This document shows positions 35,770-44,802 of a DNA stretch of 64,000 nucleotides, one piece after another (position 1 is the first letter of the stretch; every line of letters begins with the position of its first letter). A program made the translations under genes and the position numbers. The notes below the pieces were generated by a model. The model saw only the letters and a program-made list of their open reading frames with translations, did not search any database and was not told where the DNA came from. The stretch spans positions 2,170,001 through 2,234,000 of the forward strand of contig NZ_CP150233.1 in assembly GCF_037974265.1 (NCBI RefSeq). The letters run 5' to 3'. This DNA is from Paenibacillus sp. FSL R5-0623 (GTDB lineage: Bacteria; Bacillota; Bacilli; Paenibacillales; Paenibacillaceae).

Positions 35770-36023
35770 GAGTTATTCCTCCTTATTTGGAATAGAACTG
35801 GTGTAGAGTAACCATGCTCTCATTGTAAAGAATTCAACTCGTCATTACCAGTGGGCGGGTGGATTTCTTGTGAGCATTTTGTATTATTCGATTTGTGCTG
35901 TCTATGCGCAAACTACTTTCCTTTTTAATAAGAAACAGATAGACTTGTGTGTAGAGTGTTTTTTACATATGAAAAGACGGAAAGCGGCTTTTTGGCGTAC
36001 CGGACCAGAACGGAGTGAGTGAT

Positions 36024-37121
36024 TTGTTATACAGAAGTCTTGCTAAACCTTTGTTGTTCAAAATGGACCCTGAACAGGCCCATCATCTGATTATTGGCGG
36101 CCTTAGTGGCGTGGGTAGCATCCGTCCGGTTCCTTCCGGACTGCGAGTGATGTACGGCGTTCGTGAAACGTCTGATCTGGCTGTTGACATGTTTGGGTGT
36201 CATTTCCCTACACCTGTTGGTCTGGCTGCGGGTCTGGACAAAAACGGACAGGCCGTAACGGGCTTTTCTTCCATCGGATTTGGATTCATGGAAGTGGGAA
36301 CCGTGACACCACTTGCACAACCAGGTAACGATCAGCCACGGCTGTTCCGTTTGCCACCAGATGAGGCTTTGGTGAACCGAATGGGCTTCAACAATCTTGG
36401 TGCGGAAGCGATGGCAGGTGAATTGGCACGTCTACAGGATCGGCGAATTCCAGTGGCTGTTAACATCGGCAAGAATAAAGCAACGTCTAATGAGGAAGCT
36501 CACTTGGACTATTCGAAGTGCATTCAGGCACTATACGATTATGCTGATCTGTTCGTGGTTAATATCAGTTCACCAAATACTCCGGATTTGCGTAATCTGC
36601 AACATGGGAATGAATTGAAGGAACTGCTCGCTGCGGTTATGAACGAGATGAACGTGCAGCATGCACGAGCGGGTGGAGCGACCAAATCCGTTCTGGTGAA
36701 GATCGCACCGGATGTGAATGATCAGGAACTTGAATATATGGTTCGCACAATTGCAGATAGCGGTGTTGCTGGCATTATTGCAACGAACACAACCATCAGT
36801 CGTACAGGACTTTCCCACCAACATGCAAAAGAGACTGGCGGTCTGAGCGGTAAACCTCTGCGTGAGCGTTCTACGGAGATTATTCGCCAGATCTATCATC
36901 AGACCGAAGGCAAACTTCCGATCATCGGTTCAGGTGGTATTTTCACAAGTGTGGATGCATACGAGAAAATTAAAGCCGGAGCAAGTCTGGTCGAAATATA
37001 TACAGCATTGATCTACGAAGGACCTGAGGTGAATCGGCGTATTCATGCCGGACTGCGTGAGTTACTTCGCAAGGACGGTTATCGTCATATCTCTGAAGCG
37101 GTTGGTGCGGAGCATCGTTAA
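36024..37121 (+). CDS. pyrD: Dihydroorotate dehydrogenase (quinone), class 2
   Basis: 365 residues. Class 2 features: an N-terminal helical membrane-association segment (LYRSLAKPLLFKMDPEQAHH), GLAAGLDKNG, NRMGFNNLGAE, catalytic serine loop VNISSPNTPDLRNLQ and GSGGIFTSVDAYEKIKAGAS for FMN phosphate. It oxidises dihydroorotate to orotate and passes electrons to quinone. TTG at 36024 lies 8 bases after GGAG; a GTG three codons up overlaps that site. It is away from the rest of the pyr genes, as is common for class 2 enzymes. Confidence 0.92.
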   Translation: MLYRSLAKPLLFKMDPEQAHHLIIGGLSGVGSIRPVPSGLRVMYGVRETSDLAVDMFGCHFPTPVGLAAGLDKNGQAVTGFSSIGFGFMEVGTVTPLAQPGNDQPRLFRLPPDEALVNRMGFNNLGAEAMAGELARLQDRRIPVAVNIGKNKATSNEEAHLDYSKCIQALYDYADLFVVNISSPNTPDLRNLQHGNELKELLAAVMNEMNVQHARAGGATKSVLVKIAPDVNDQELEYMVRTIADSGVAGIIATNTTISRTGLSHQHAKETGGLSGKPLRERSTEIIRQIYHQTEGKLPIIGSGGIFTSVDAYEKIKAGASLVEIYTALIYEGPEVNRRIHAGLRELLRKDGYRHISEAVGAEHR

Positions 37122-37255
37122 GAAGGAATGTGGATCCCCGGATTGAAAATATAGAAGCATGGAAGAGCGTAAAATGGTTCAGGACTCTTCCCCCCACCAA
37201 ACATCATGTATAATGGAATAGAACAGGGGACGCTATAGAGACAGGAGGCATAAGC

Positions 37256-38071
37256 ATGGACGGTAGAGACTGGGGTACATTTTTACTTCCTTATGAACAA
37301 GCGGTAGAGGAATTAAAAGTCAAGTTTAAGACAATGCGGGCGGAGCTGAAAAAACGGGAAGAGTATGCCCCGATTGAATTCGTTACCGGTCGTGTCAAAA
37401 AAATATCCAGTATTCTGGAGAAATCCAGACGACTGAATGTGTCGCTTGATGACGTGGAAACAGGCATTGAGGATATTGCAGGTATCCGCATTATGTGCCA
37501 GTTCGTGGATGATATCCGTCGGGTTGCCGAGTATATTCGAGGTCGTAAGGATCTCACGGTACTCATTGAGAAAGATTACATTACGAATTTCAAAGAGAGC
37601 GGCTATCGCAGCTTCCATATGATTATTGAGTATCCCGTTCAGACGGCTCTTGGACAAAAGAAAGTTTTGGCCGAGATACAGATCCGGACGCTTGCCATGA
37701 ACTTCTGGGCTACCATTGAACATTCGCTGAGTTACAAGTTTAGGGAAGGGTTACCTGATGAGATGAGAACCAGGCTGAAAAAAACGGCTGAGGCTGCGTT
37801 TATACTGGACAACGAGATGTCTGCAATTCGTCTACAGATTTTGGAGGCGCAGAAGGCATTTGAGGATGATTCCAATATCGTGTCAAGAACATTGAATATC
37901 ATTCATCAATTATACTTCTACCATCTTGTCAGTGAAGCAATTGAAGCACAGAAGCGATTTAACGATTACTGGGAACGGCATGATATGGAAGGGCTCAAAG
38001 ACTTGCTGGATGACGTGAAGAAACTTCTGAACAACGCCAGAAAGGGCGAAAACCCGGATGAGCATCTATGA
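37256..38071 (+). CDS. relQ: Small alarmone (p)ppGpp synthetase, RelQ/YjbM type
   Basis: 271 residues. Synthetase motifs are clear: FVTGRVKKISSILEK, IAGIRIMCQFVDDI, KESGYRSFHMI and AEIQIRTLAMNFWATIEHSL. There is no HD hydrolase domain, so it makes but does not degrade (p)ppGpp or pGpp. Compared with the ~210-residue Bacillus YjbM it carries about 60 extra C-terminal residues, helical and charged (RFNDYWERHDMEGLKDLLDD). The last 14 bases overlap the DUF309 gene. ACAGGAGG precedes the ATG. Confidence 0.9.
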   Translation: MDGRDWGTFLLPYEQAVEELKVKFKTMRAELKKREEYAPIEFVTGRVKKISSILEKSRRLNVSLDDVETGIEDIAGIRIMCQFVDDIRRVAEYIRGRKDLTVLIEKDYITNFKESGYRSFHMIIEYPVQTALGQKKVLAEIQIRTLAMNFWATIEHSLSYKFREGLPDEMRTRLKKTAEAAFILDNEMSAIRLQILEAQKAFEDDSNIVSRTLNIIHQLYFYHLVSEAIEAQKRFNDYWERHDMEGLKDLLDDVKKLLNNARKGENPDEHL

Positions 38072-38540
38072 GCCACTGTACGTTGACTACTTAATCTACT
38101 TCAATCGTGATCAGGATTATTTCGAGTGCCATGAGGTGCTGGAAGAATTGTGGCTTGAATGTAACCGGGATTCTCTCTATAAAGGGTTGTTGCAAATTGC
38201 AGTTGGTTTGTACCACTTCAGGAATGGCAATCTCCGCGGAGGAACGATGATGTTACAGAGCTCACTTGATCTTCTGGAACCTTATCCTGCTACGATTCTG
38301 GGCATAGACCTAGGGGCTTTGGTACGGGATGTACAGGAAATCGTGAAGCAACTGTCCCAATCAGATGTTCAGTCTGTGACTTACAGGGATTTGTCCATAC
38401 GAATTGTTGATGAGGTCTTGGAACAAGAGATATCTAGAAGATCGCTTGAGCTAAAACCTAATATTCCGCAGCGCCGGAGTCCTACCAGAGGGCGAATATA
38501 CGAAGAGAAGATGAAGGCGATGGATCAGAGTAAAAGTTGA
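38058..38540 (+). CDS. DUF309 family protein
   Basis: 160 residues. The DUF309 motif is intact: YFECHEVLEELWLE with conserved His and Glu, and GLLQIAVGLYHFRNGN. The family is helical and of unknown function, possibly metal-binding. The ATG lies inside the end of relQ (14-base overlap, different frame), so the two are cotranscribed and probably coupled. The C-terminus is basic (PQRRSPTRGRIYEEKMK). Confidence 0.8.
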   Translation: MSIYEPLYVDYLIYFNRDQDYFECHEVLEELWLECNRDSLYKGLLQIAVGLYHFRNGNLRGGTMMLQSSLDLLEPYPATILGIDLGALVRDVQEIVKQLSQSDVQSVTYRDLSIRIVDEVLEQEISRRSLELKPNIPQRRSPTRGRIYEEKMKAMDQSKS

Positions 38541-38600
38541 ACCGTAATCTGCGTTAACATTCAAATGAGCATCCCATGGATATGAAGTTACATGGTTATG

Positions 38601-38646
38601 AAACACCCCGACGATTCCTGTAAAGGGAAAGATCGGGGTGTTTTTG
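38601..38646 (+). terminator. Terminator of the relQ-DUF309 unit
   Basis: AAACACCCCGA pairs with TCGGGGTGTTT around a 24-base partly paired loop, then five T. Confidence 0.8.
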
Positions 38647-38760
38647 AATGTTGCGTCATATTCAGATGATTGCATGTGGCACAGCCTGTCCTTCAACAGA
38701 ACAGTGTCTGGTGATACAAGTGCCTGATTGTAGATACTTGTGGAAACGGACCTAGAGCAG

Positions 38761-39309
38761 TTAGCTTGCCGAAGGAGCGGTACTGCCTTTATATTTTTGG
38801 AAAAATTGTTTGTAATCATCCAGTGTGTAGCCTTGGTCACTGCCATTCTCTTTCAGTCCGCCAACCATACGGTCTTTCTCGACACCAGCCTCATAATAGA
38901 CGAGTGTAGGCGTGAACTCGATATTGTAATCGGTCCATCCTGCTTCGAATTCACGCAGATTGAACTGTGGAAGCTCAATACCTTCACTGTCAACCAGTGG
39001 CATCAACTGAGGTGTTGTGGCACGGCAGTGCGAGCAGTCGGAAGCAAAAAAATAAACAAAAAAGCTGTCTTTGTTATCGATTTTGGCTTTGAGATCAGTG
39101 GGAACAATAATTTGTTGATAGTTGGGATCACTAAGTAGCTCCCTTGTAGCTGGATTAAGCTTGGAAGCAGCGATGCCATAAGCATTTTCCACTGAATCCA
39201 TCTGTTTCTTGGATTGCTGGTCTACGACAACCAGTGCTGCAATCATAATGATTAAAATACCCAGGAAAATAAGGATCGCAGCACTTTTCTTTTTCTTCTT
39301 GGATTTCAT
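38761..39309 (-). CDS. Membrane-anchored thioredoxin-like protein
   Basis: 182 residues. MKSKKKKKSAAILIFLGILI begins a strong signal anchor (helix ~9-30). The extracytoplasmic domain has FFASDCSHCRATTPQL, a CSHC redox motif in a thioredoxin fold, and EFTPTLVYYEAG with cis-proline. It could be a thiol oxidoreductase of exported proteins; the partner is unknown. GGGGGATG precedes ATG 39309; the 24-codon longer frame lacks a site. Confidence 0.78.
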   Translation of the reverse strand: MKSKKKKKSAAILIFLGILIIMIAALVVVDQQSKKQMDSVENAYGIAASKLNPATRELLSDPNYQQIIVPTDLKAKIDNKDSFFVYFFASDCSHCRATTPQLMPLVDSEGIELPQFNLREFEAGWTDYNIEFTPTLVYYEAGVEKDRMVGGLKENGSDQGYTLDDYKQFFQKYKGSTAPSAS

Positions 39310-39529
39310 TGGACATCCCCCATCGATCATATCGAAATATAGTTTGGGCAAAAATAAGGTTGGGATAATATGCATAAACACCCGAATTTTTGCTCAGGAA
39401 TCAATCTACTTGCCATTATACTACATTACACGCTGTAGTGGAATAGATACGATATGATAGGAAAGCAAAGCTTGGATATGATAAAATAAAACGATATTGC
39501 AATCTTACCAAGACAGGATGAGTGGGAAT

Positions 39530-41227
39530 ATGGGTGTAAAGTTACCTTTGATATTTGCTGAGCGAATGAAAAGTTTGCTGGGCGATGAGTTTGAACAATT
39601 TATGAAATCTTATGAACAGTCTCCTCATGCGGGACTGAGAGTGAATACGCTAAAAATATCGATGGAACAATTCGATGAGATTACTCCGTTTGATCTAAGA
39701 CCTATTCCGTGGTGTGAGACAGGATTCTATGTACCTCATGGTGTTAAACCGGGGCTGCACCCTTATTATCATGCAGGCTTGTATTATATACAGGAACCAA
39801 GTGCAATGGCTCCCGTTGAATTATTGCAGGTGGAGCCTGGGGATCGGGTGCTTGATCTGTGTGCTGCTCCGGGAGGAAAAACAACACAGATTGCTGCAAA
39901 GCTGCAAGGCAAGGGTGTGCTTGTCACGAACGATATCCATGCGGAACGCACCAAAGCGCTGGCCAAAAACGTGGAATTGTACGGGGTGCGTAACGCCGTT
40001 GTTTTGAATGAGTCGCCAGAGCGGATCGCGAATGCATTTCCTCATTATTTTGACAAAGTATTAATTGATGCGCCTTGCTCAGGTGAAGGCATGTTCCGCA
40101 AGGATGAAGACATGGTGAAATCGTGGGAACATCATTCGGTGGATAAATGTGTGTTAATGCAGCGTGATATTCTCGAAACTGCGGCACGATTGCTAGCCCC
40201 GGGAGGAACCATCGTATATTCGACATGTACCTTTGCGCCGGAGGAAAACGAAGCGATGATTGCGGAGTTCCTGAATGTAAACCGTGATTTCGTAGTCATG
40301 GACATTCCTGAAGAGACAGGATTTGCTCCGGGACGTCCGGAATGGGTACGTCAGATGATGCCGGAGAAGGCTGAAGAGACGGAAGCTATACTGGATCAAA
40401 CGCGTGGCACCGCAAGATTGTGGCCTCACCTTTTGGAGGGAGAGGGACATTATGTCGCTGTATTGCAGCATCGTGCAGGGCAAGGATTAGAAACAGATCA
40501 ACCTGGAGTAGTTAAAGAAGGAGCAATGGAGTATGGACAGGTCGTGGATGTGTCCAGGATTGAAGTAGAAGGGAACAAGGATCACTCTATTGCTGCTTCT
40601 TCAATTGCTATGACCAAGGCTGATCGCAAAAAGGAACGTTTGTTGCGAATCGAATCCAGAGAGTCCCATGACAGGCAGGCTGGTGGCGGCAAGAATTCGG
40701 GTAGACAGAGCAAAAAAGGTAAAGATCACGGTGGACGCAAATCGGAACGGGGTCAGGGACGCGGAGCTGATCCGGCAAGTATTGATCCGGTTGCGATCTA
40801 TACTCAGTTTATGAAAGAACAATTGGAGATTGAGTTAACTGGAGAGACGGTATGTTATGGAGATCGTGTGTATCAATCATCGGTTGGTGCAGCTCGGTTG
40901 GAGGGACTGAAAGTCATTCGTCCAGGCTGGTTTATGGGCACGATCAAGAATGGACGATTTGTTCCGTCCCACCCGCTTGCGTGTGCTCTGAATGCATCTG
41001 AAGCACGGCGAAGCGTAAATCTGTCATCCGCTGATGGCGAAGCCGTGAGATACCTCAAGGGTGAAACATTAAATATGGCAGAAGAACGAGTGGTGCTCAA
41101 GGCGGATACGATTGCCAAAGGGTACGTTCTTGTATGTGTAGATGGTTATGCTGCTGGCTGGGGGAAATGGCTGGATGGTGTACTGAAGAATGAATATCCG
41201 GCAGGGTGGAGGTGGACATCGGTATGA
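39530..41227 (+). CDS. RsmF-like rRNA (cytosine-C5) methyltransferase, NOL1/NOP2/Sun family
   Basis: 565 residues. SAM-binding core DLCAAPGGKTTQIAA, then catalytic cysteines in DAPCSGEGMFRKDE and YSTCTFAPEENE. After the core (to ~330) comes a Lys/Gly/Arg-rich disordered insertion (KKGKDHGGRKSERGQGRG region) and a C-terminal RsmF-type RNA-binding domain ending YAAGWGKWLDGVLKNEYPAG. It methylates C5 of rRNA cytosines. The frame starts at TTG 39497; I take the ATG at 39530 but 39518 is possible. Its stop overlaps the pseudouridine synthase start (ATGA). Confidence 0.85.
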   Translation: MGVKLPLIFAERMKSLLGDEFEQFMKSYEQSPHAGLRVNTLKISMEQFDEITPFDLRPIPWCETGFYVPHGVKPGLHPYYHAGLYYIQEPSAMAPVELLQVEPGDRVLDLCAAPGGKTTQIAAKLQGKGVLVTNDIHAERTKALAKNVELYGVRNAVVLNESPERIANAFPHYFDKVLIDAPCSGEGMFRKDEDMVKSWEHHSVDKCVLMQRDILETAARLLAPGGTIVYSTCTFAPEENEAMIAEFLNVNRDFVVMDIPEETGFAPGRPEWVRQMMPEKAEETEAILDQTRGTARLWPHLLEGEGHYVAVLQHRAGQGLETDQPGVVKEGAMEYGQVVDVSRIEVEGNKDHSIAASSIAMTKADRKKERLLRIESRESHDRQAGGGKNSGRQSKKGKDHGGRKSERGQGRGADPASIDPVAIYTQFMKEQLEIELTGETVCYGDRVYQSSVGAARLEGLKVIRPGWFMGTIKNGRFVPSHPLACALNASEARRSVNLSSADGEAVRYLKGETLNMAEERVVLKADTIAKGYVLVCVDGYAAGWGKWLDGVLKNEYPAGWRWTSV

Positions 41228-41970
41228 GTGGAAAAGGCAAACAAACGCTGCGTCTGGATAAAATATTAAGCCATATGGGTGTGGGAACACGGAGTGAACT
41301 TAAAAAGATGGTGAAACAAGGCAGAATCCATGTGGACGGCAAAGCGGTGAAAGACAGCGGTGTACAGGTGAACCCTGAGGTCAACGTCATTGAAGCCGAT
41401 GGCGAGCGGATTGTGTATCGGGAGATGATCTATCTCATGCTGCATAAACCTCCGGGTGTCGTGTCTGCTACCGAGGATAACAGAGATAAGACGGTACTGG
41501 ATCTGCTGCACAAAGAGGATCGGGTGTTCAATCCTTTTCCTGTGGGACGACTGGATAAGGATACGGAGGGACTGCTCATTCTCACGAATGACGGTCCACT
41601 TGCCCATGATCTGTTATCTCCACGCAAGCATGTGCCCAAAACCTATGAAGCCCGTGTACTGGGAGACGTGGATGAAGCGGATGTGCAACGTTTCAAGGCG
41701 GGCATTCAATTGGATGACGGATACGAGACGCTGCCGGCCGAACTGACTATACTTGGTCAGGAAGAAACGGAAGAAGGTACGATCTCGTCGATCTCGCTTA
41801 TTATTCACGAAGGGAAGTTTCACCAAGTGAAACGTATGTTTCAGGCGGTAGGAAAGCGAGTGATCTATCTGAAACGCGTTGCCATGGGTGAGCTGGAACT
41901 AGCTTCCGATCTTACTATTGGAAGCTATCGTGAACTAACTGCAGATGAGTTGAGCCTTCTGCGGAAGTAA
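41224..41970 (+). CDS. RsuA/RluB-family rRNA pseudouridine synthase
   Basis: 248 residues. N-terminal S4 RNA-binding domain (RLDKILSHMGVGTRSELKKM), then the catalytic motif VGRLDKDTEGLLILTNDG with the essential Asp and HEGKFHQVKRMFQAVGKRV. It isomerises uridine in rRNA; the exact position cannot be read from sequence. The ATG at 41224 overlaps the methyltransferase stop and has GGTGGAGG upstream, so two rRNA-modifying enzymes are translationally coupled. Confidence 0.88.
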   Translation: MSGKGKQTLRLDKILSHMGVGTRSELKKMVKQGRIHVDGKAVKDSGVQVNPEVNVIEADGERIVYREMIYLMLHKPPGVVSATEDNRDKTVLDLLHKEDRVFNPFPVGRLDKDTEGLLILTNDGPLAHDLLSPRKHVPKTYEARVLGDVDEADVQRFKAGIQLDDGYETLPAELTILGQEETEEGTISSISLIIHEGKFHQVKRMFQAVGKRVIYLKRVAMGELELASDLTIGSYRELTADELSLLRK

Positions 41971-42015
41971 GGTTTTGGGTGGGTGCGACTACTAACAGAT
42001 GAGGATGAAGCCAGA

Positions 42016-42819
42016 ATGACTTATAAATTAATTGCACTTGATGTAGATGGAACACTGCTGAATGATCATCATGAACTTACCGAATGGACTCAGGAGACCT
42101 TGATCCAAGCTTCCCGTCAGGGAGCAGAGATTGTCCTGTGTTCAGGTAGAGGTCCTGCCAACACGATTCCTTTTATGGAGCAGATGGGACTGGATGGATA
42201 TGTGATTACGCATAATGGCGCCGTTACCGCGCAAGTCGATACCCGTGAGGTGGTTCATCATTTTGCATTAGATGGACAAGGACTGGAGCCAATCATATCC
42301 TACTGCCGAACCAATGGAGTACATTTTGACATCAATACAGCATTTGGTCTGTATGTGGATCAACCGGAAGGTTTGGGTTTGCAGGTGCGCGAGATGTATT
42401 ACAACTTTATGGCAGAGCCACTGAAGTTACCCAAGTGGGTTGACATGACAGAACCGCTGGCGAAGTTCACTGCATTTGGTCCGATTGAACAGATGGATGC
42501 AGTACTTCAGGAATGGTCTACCTGGAATCTGCCTTATTATATGACACGGAGTGGTGACTTTTTTATTGATCTGATGCATCCCGAAGCGTCCAAAGGCGCT
42601 GCGCTTAAAAGGCTTGCCGAATCGAAGGGAATCATGCCCTCGGAGATCATGGCGATTGGCAACTACTTCAATGATATTACGATGCTGACCTTTGCGGGCA
42701 AAGGCATTGCCATGGATAACTCACCGGACGAGGTGAAAGCTGCTGCGGACGAGGTTACACTCTCCAATAACGAGCAGGGTGTGGCACACGCAATCCAAAA
42801 ATATGTGTTATCCATCTAA
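42016..42819 (+). CDS. HAD phosphatase, Cof/YkrA type
   Basis: 267 residues. HAD motifs: I in LIALDVDGTLL, II in CSGR, III with the lysine in HPEASKGAALKRLAESKGI, IV in AIGNYFNDITMLTFAG. The type IIB cap fits Cof-like sugar-phosphate and FMN phosphatases; the substrate is unknown. GAGG lies 11 bases before ATG 42016. It follows the pseudouridine synthase at 45 bases on the same strand. Motif IV reads GNYFND where GDxxND is usual; this Asn is known in some members. Confidence 0.82.
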   Translation: MTYKLIALDVDGTLLNDHHELTEWTQETLIQASRQGAEIVLCSGRGPANTIPFMEQMGLDGYVITHNGAVTAQVDTREVVHHFALDGQGLEPIISYCRTNGVHFDINTAFGLYVDQPEGLGLQVREMYYNFMAEPLKLPKWVDMTEPLAKFTAFGPIEQMDAVLQEWSTWNLPYYMTRSGDFFIDLMHPEASKGAALKRLAESKGIMPSEIMAIGNYFNDITMLTFAGKGIAMDNSPDEVKAAADEVTLSNNEQGVAHAIQKYVLSI

Positions 42820-42915
42820 CCTACATCTTATTTTTGAAATGCACGCTTCCCTCATAATCTACCGTCTTTAGGGGCATCCTAAGAGAATAACGTTAGGAAT
42901 GAAGGAGGACATGTG

Positions 42916-43956
42916 ATGAATTATGATGTGGAATTGGTTGCAGACCTGCGGACATCAGGTGGAGAAGTACAGGACGTGATGGTCAATGGACAATATGCAG
43001 GCTCACTTTTCCTTGTGTACAGAGAAGGAGATCGTTTATCAGGTAGTCTTCAGATCGAGCAGGAGTCTCTGCCAGATGGTACAGAGGAACGTATCGTGGA
43101 AAAAGTGCATGCCTATGTCCGATCTCTTGCAGATGCGTTGGAAGCTGCTTATTTTGAAGTGCTGGTTAGTTGTGGTTCATTACACTCGGTTCTGCATAAG
43201 CCTGAGTCAGAGACCGTGTGGCCGTCTGAAGATATGAATCATGACGAAGGCAGTTATGACGATATAGACAGCAGTGGAAGTAAGCTAATCCCTGTTTCAC
43301 AAGCCGAATCGTTTACATATGAAGATCGGGATCAGGTTCTGGAGATGGAAATGGTAAGCGCGGGACGCAACATATCGACGTATTTATTCAACGATGTCGA
43401 AGGGCAGGAACTAGCAGAAGCTTCCTTAAAACAATATGGCGCTGATGTACAAGGTGAAATACACTGGTATGACGAGCCGGAAGAGAATCAATTGGAAGCT
43501 GCGGCAGAGTTGCTGGTCAGAGAGCTGGATGAAGATATCATCGATACGATTACGATCCGCATGTGGCATCAGGGCAACGAACTCGAGACGCTAGAGTGGG
43601 TACATCGCGATTTCTCCGAGGATTTTGAGGATACCGATGAATCGGATCTGGATGAGCTGGAAGCTGCTGAAGAAACATGTTATGTCATGCTGAAGCGTAA
43701 GGATCGGGAGTTCCGGGTATATGAGCTGTTTCTTCAGGAACGAGGTGGATTACCTGTGGGAACAGCAACAATAGACACTTCTCATTCCGATCTGACGGGA
43801 TACATTGATTACGAGGTTCCTGGTACCAGCATTCAGCGAAAGAGCCTGGTCGAAGTGTTGATGCAGGAGTTGGACAAGGAAATGGAGTTTGATACCTTGC
43901 ACCTGACGATGTTGTATCGAAATCAGATTATTGATGAAGCCAGAATAGATGGGTAA
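42916..43956 (+). CDS. Acidic protein with three internal repeats, unknown
   Basis: 346 residues, strongly acidic, cytosolic, not recognised. I see three copies of one ~88-residue module, roughly residues 4-92, 142-228 and 255-343. Each has a beta-rich start, a Gly-x-Ile/Leu-x-aromatic strand (SGSLQIEQ, QGEIHWYDEP, TGYIDYEVP), a helix ending in Leu-Asp (ELLVRELDED, EVLMQELDKE) and a last strand (TITIRMWHQGNEL, TLHLTMLYRNQII). Linkers between modules are Asp/Glu/Ser rich. AGGAGG lies 7 bases before the ATG. Confidence 0.75.
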   Translation: MNYDVELVADLRTSGGEVQDVMVNGQYAGSLFLVYREGDRLSGSLQIEQESLPDGTEERIVEKVHAYVRSLADALEAAYFEVLVSCGSLHSVLHKPESETVWPSEDMNHDEGSYDDIDSSGSKLIPVSQAESFTYEDRDQVLEMEMVSAGRNISTYLFNDVEGQELAEASLKQYGADVQGEIHWYDEPEENQLEAAAELLVRELDEDIIDTITIRMWHQGNELETLEWVHRDFSEDFEDTDESDLDELEAAEETCYVMLKRKDREFRVYELFLQERGGLPVGTATIDTSHSDLTGYIDYEVPGTSIQRKSLVEVLMQELDKEMEFDTLHLTMLYRNQIIDEARIDG

Positions 43957-44059
43957 AGGGCAACCGCCTTTTACCTTTTTTTATGCTCATTTTGACGAAA
44001 AATTCATTTCCCGGTATAGTACCATTAGTTTAACAGAGATCAGGAAGCGGAGGAGAACA

Positions 44060-44611
44060 ATGATGCACTCATTCAGGATCAGTAGCGAATATATTAACGA
44101 TGGTTTTCAAGCGGTTCAGGCGAAGCCGGAAGATACGGAGGATGTGATGTCGCTGCTGGTGGAGACAGCCGAATGGTTACAGAGCCAAGGTTCTTCCCAA
44201 TGGAACGCTTTGCTTAAAGGTGAAGATTCACATGATACGGCAGGGGCAATCCGGCGTGGGGATGTGTTTGTATTTAAAAAAGGAGCGGACGTAGCGGGAA
44301 TGGTCATCCTTTTGGTTCAGCCAAGCCCTTGGGATATTCATCTTTGGGGTTCAAAAGCTCATGCCGAGGATGGTGCAATTTATCTGCATCGGCTAGCGAT
44401 TCGAAGAAAATATGCTCAGAGCGGTCTGGGACGGTCCATTTTGCAATGGTCCAGCAGCGGCATACATTTTGAAGGCAAACATACTGTTCGGTTAGATTGC
44501 GGAGCGAGCAATGCTACGTTGAACGCCTTTTACGCGCGGAACGGGTATACTTTTTTGGGAGAGACCGATGGTTACAGTACATATGAGAAGCCCGTGGAGC
44601 TACGGAGCTGA
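44060..44611 (+). CDS. GNAT family N-acetyltransferase
   Basis: 183 residues. GNAT fold: AIYLHRLAIRRKYAQSGLGR holds strand 4 and the acetyl-CoA pyrophosphate loop (Q-x-x-G-x-G type), and CGASNATLNAFYARNGY is the C-terminal helix and strand. Substrate unknown. The ATG at 44060 follows GCGGAGGAG; the longer frame back to 43949 overlaps the previous gene and lacks such a site. Confidence 0.82.
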   Translation: MMHSFRISSEYINDGFQAVQAKPEDTEDVMSLLVETAEWLQSQGSSQWNALLKGEDSHDTAGAIRRGDVFVFKKGADVAGMVILLVQPSPWDIHLWGSKAHAEDGAIYLHRLAIRRKYAQSGLGRSILQWSSSGIHFEGKHTVRLDCGASNATLNAFYARNGYTFLGETDGYSTYEKPVELRS

Positions 44612-44802
44612 AATTCTGGTTATCCATTGAATATGTTGACGACAACGCGAGCGATTGACTGCTGGATTAAAGCTTTTACTTCTGAGGGGAACGTTTCATG
44701 AATATGTTGTATATACGAGTTATCGTAATATAGATGTTCCGGCTTCCCTATGTCATAATGGATAGTAGAGCAGTACGTAAGTTAGAAAGGGGGAAACTAA
44801 CG

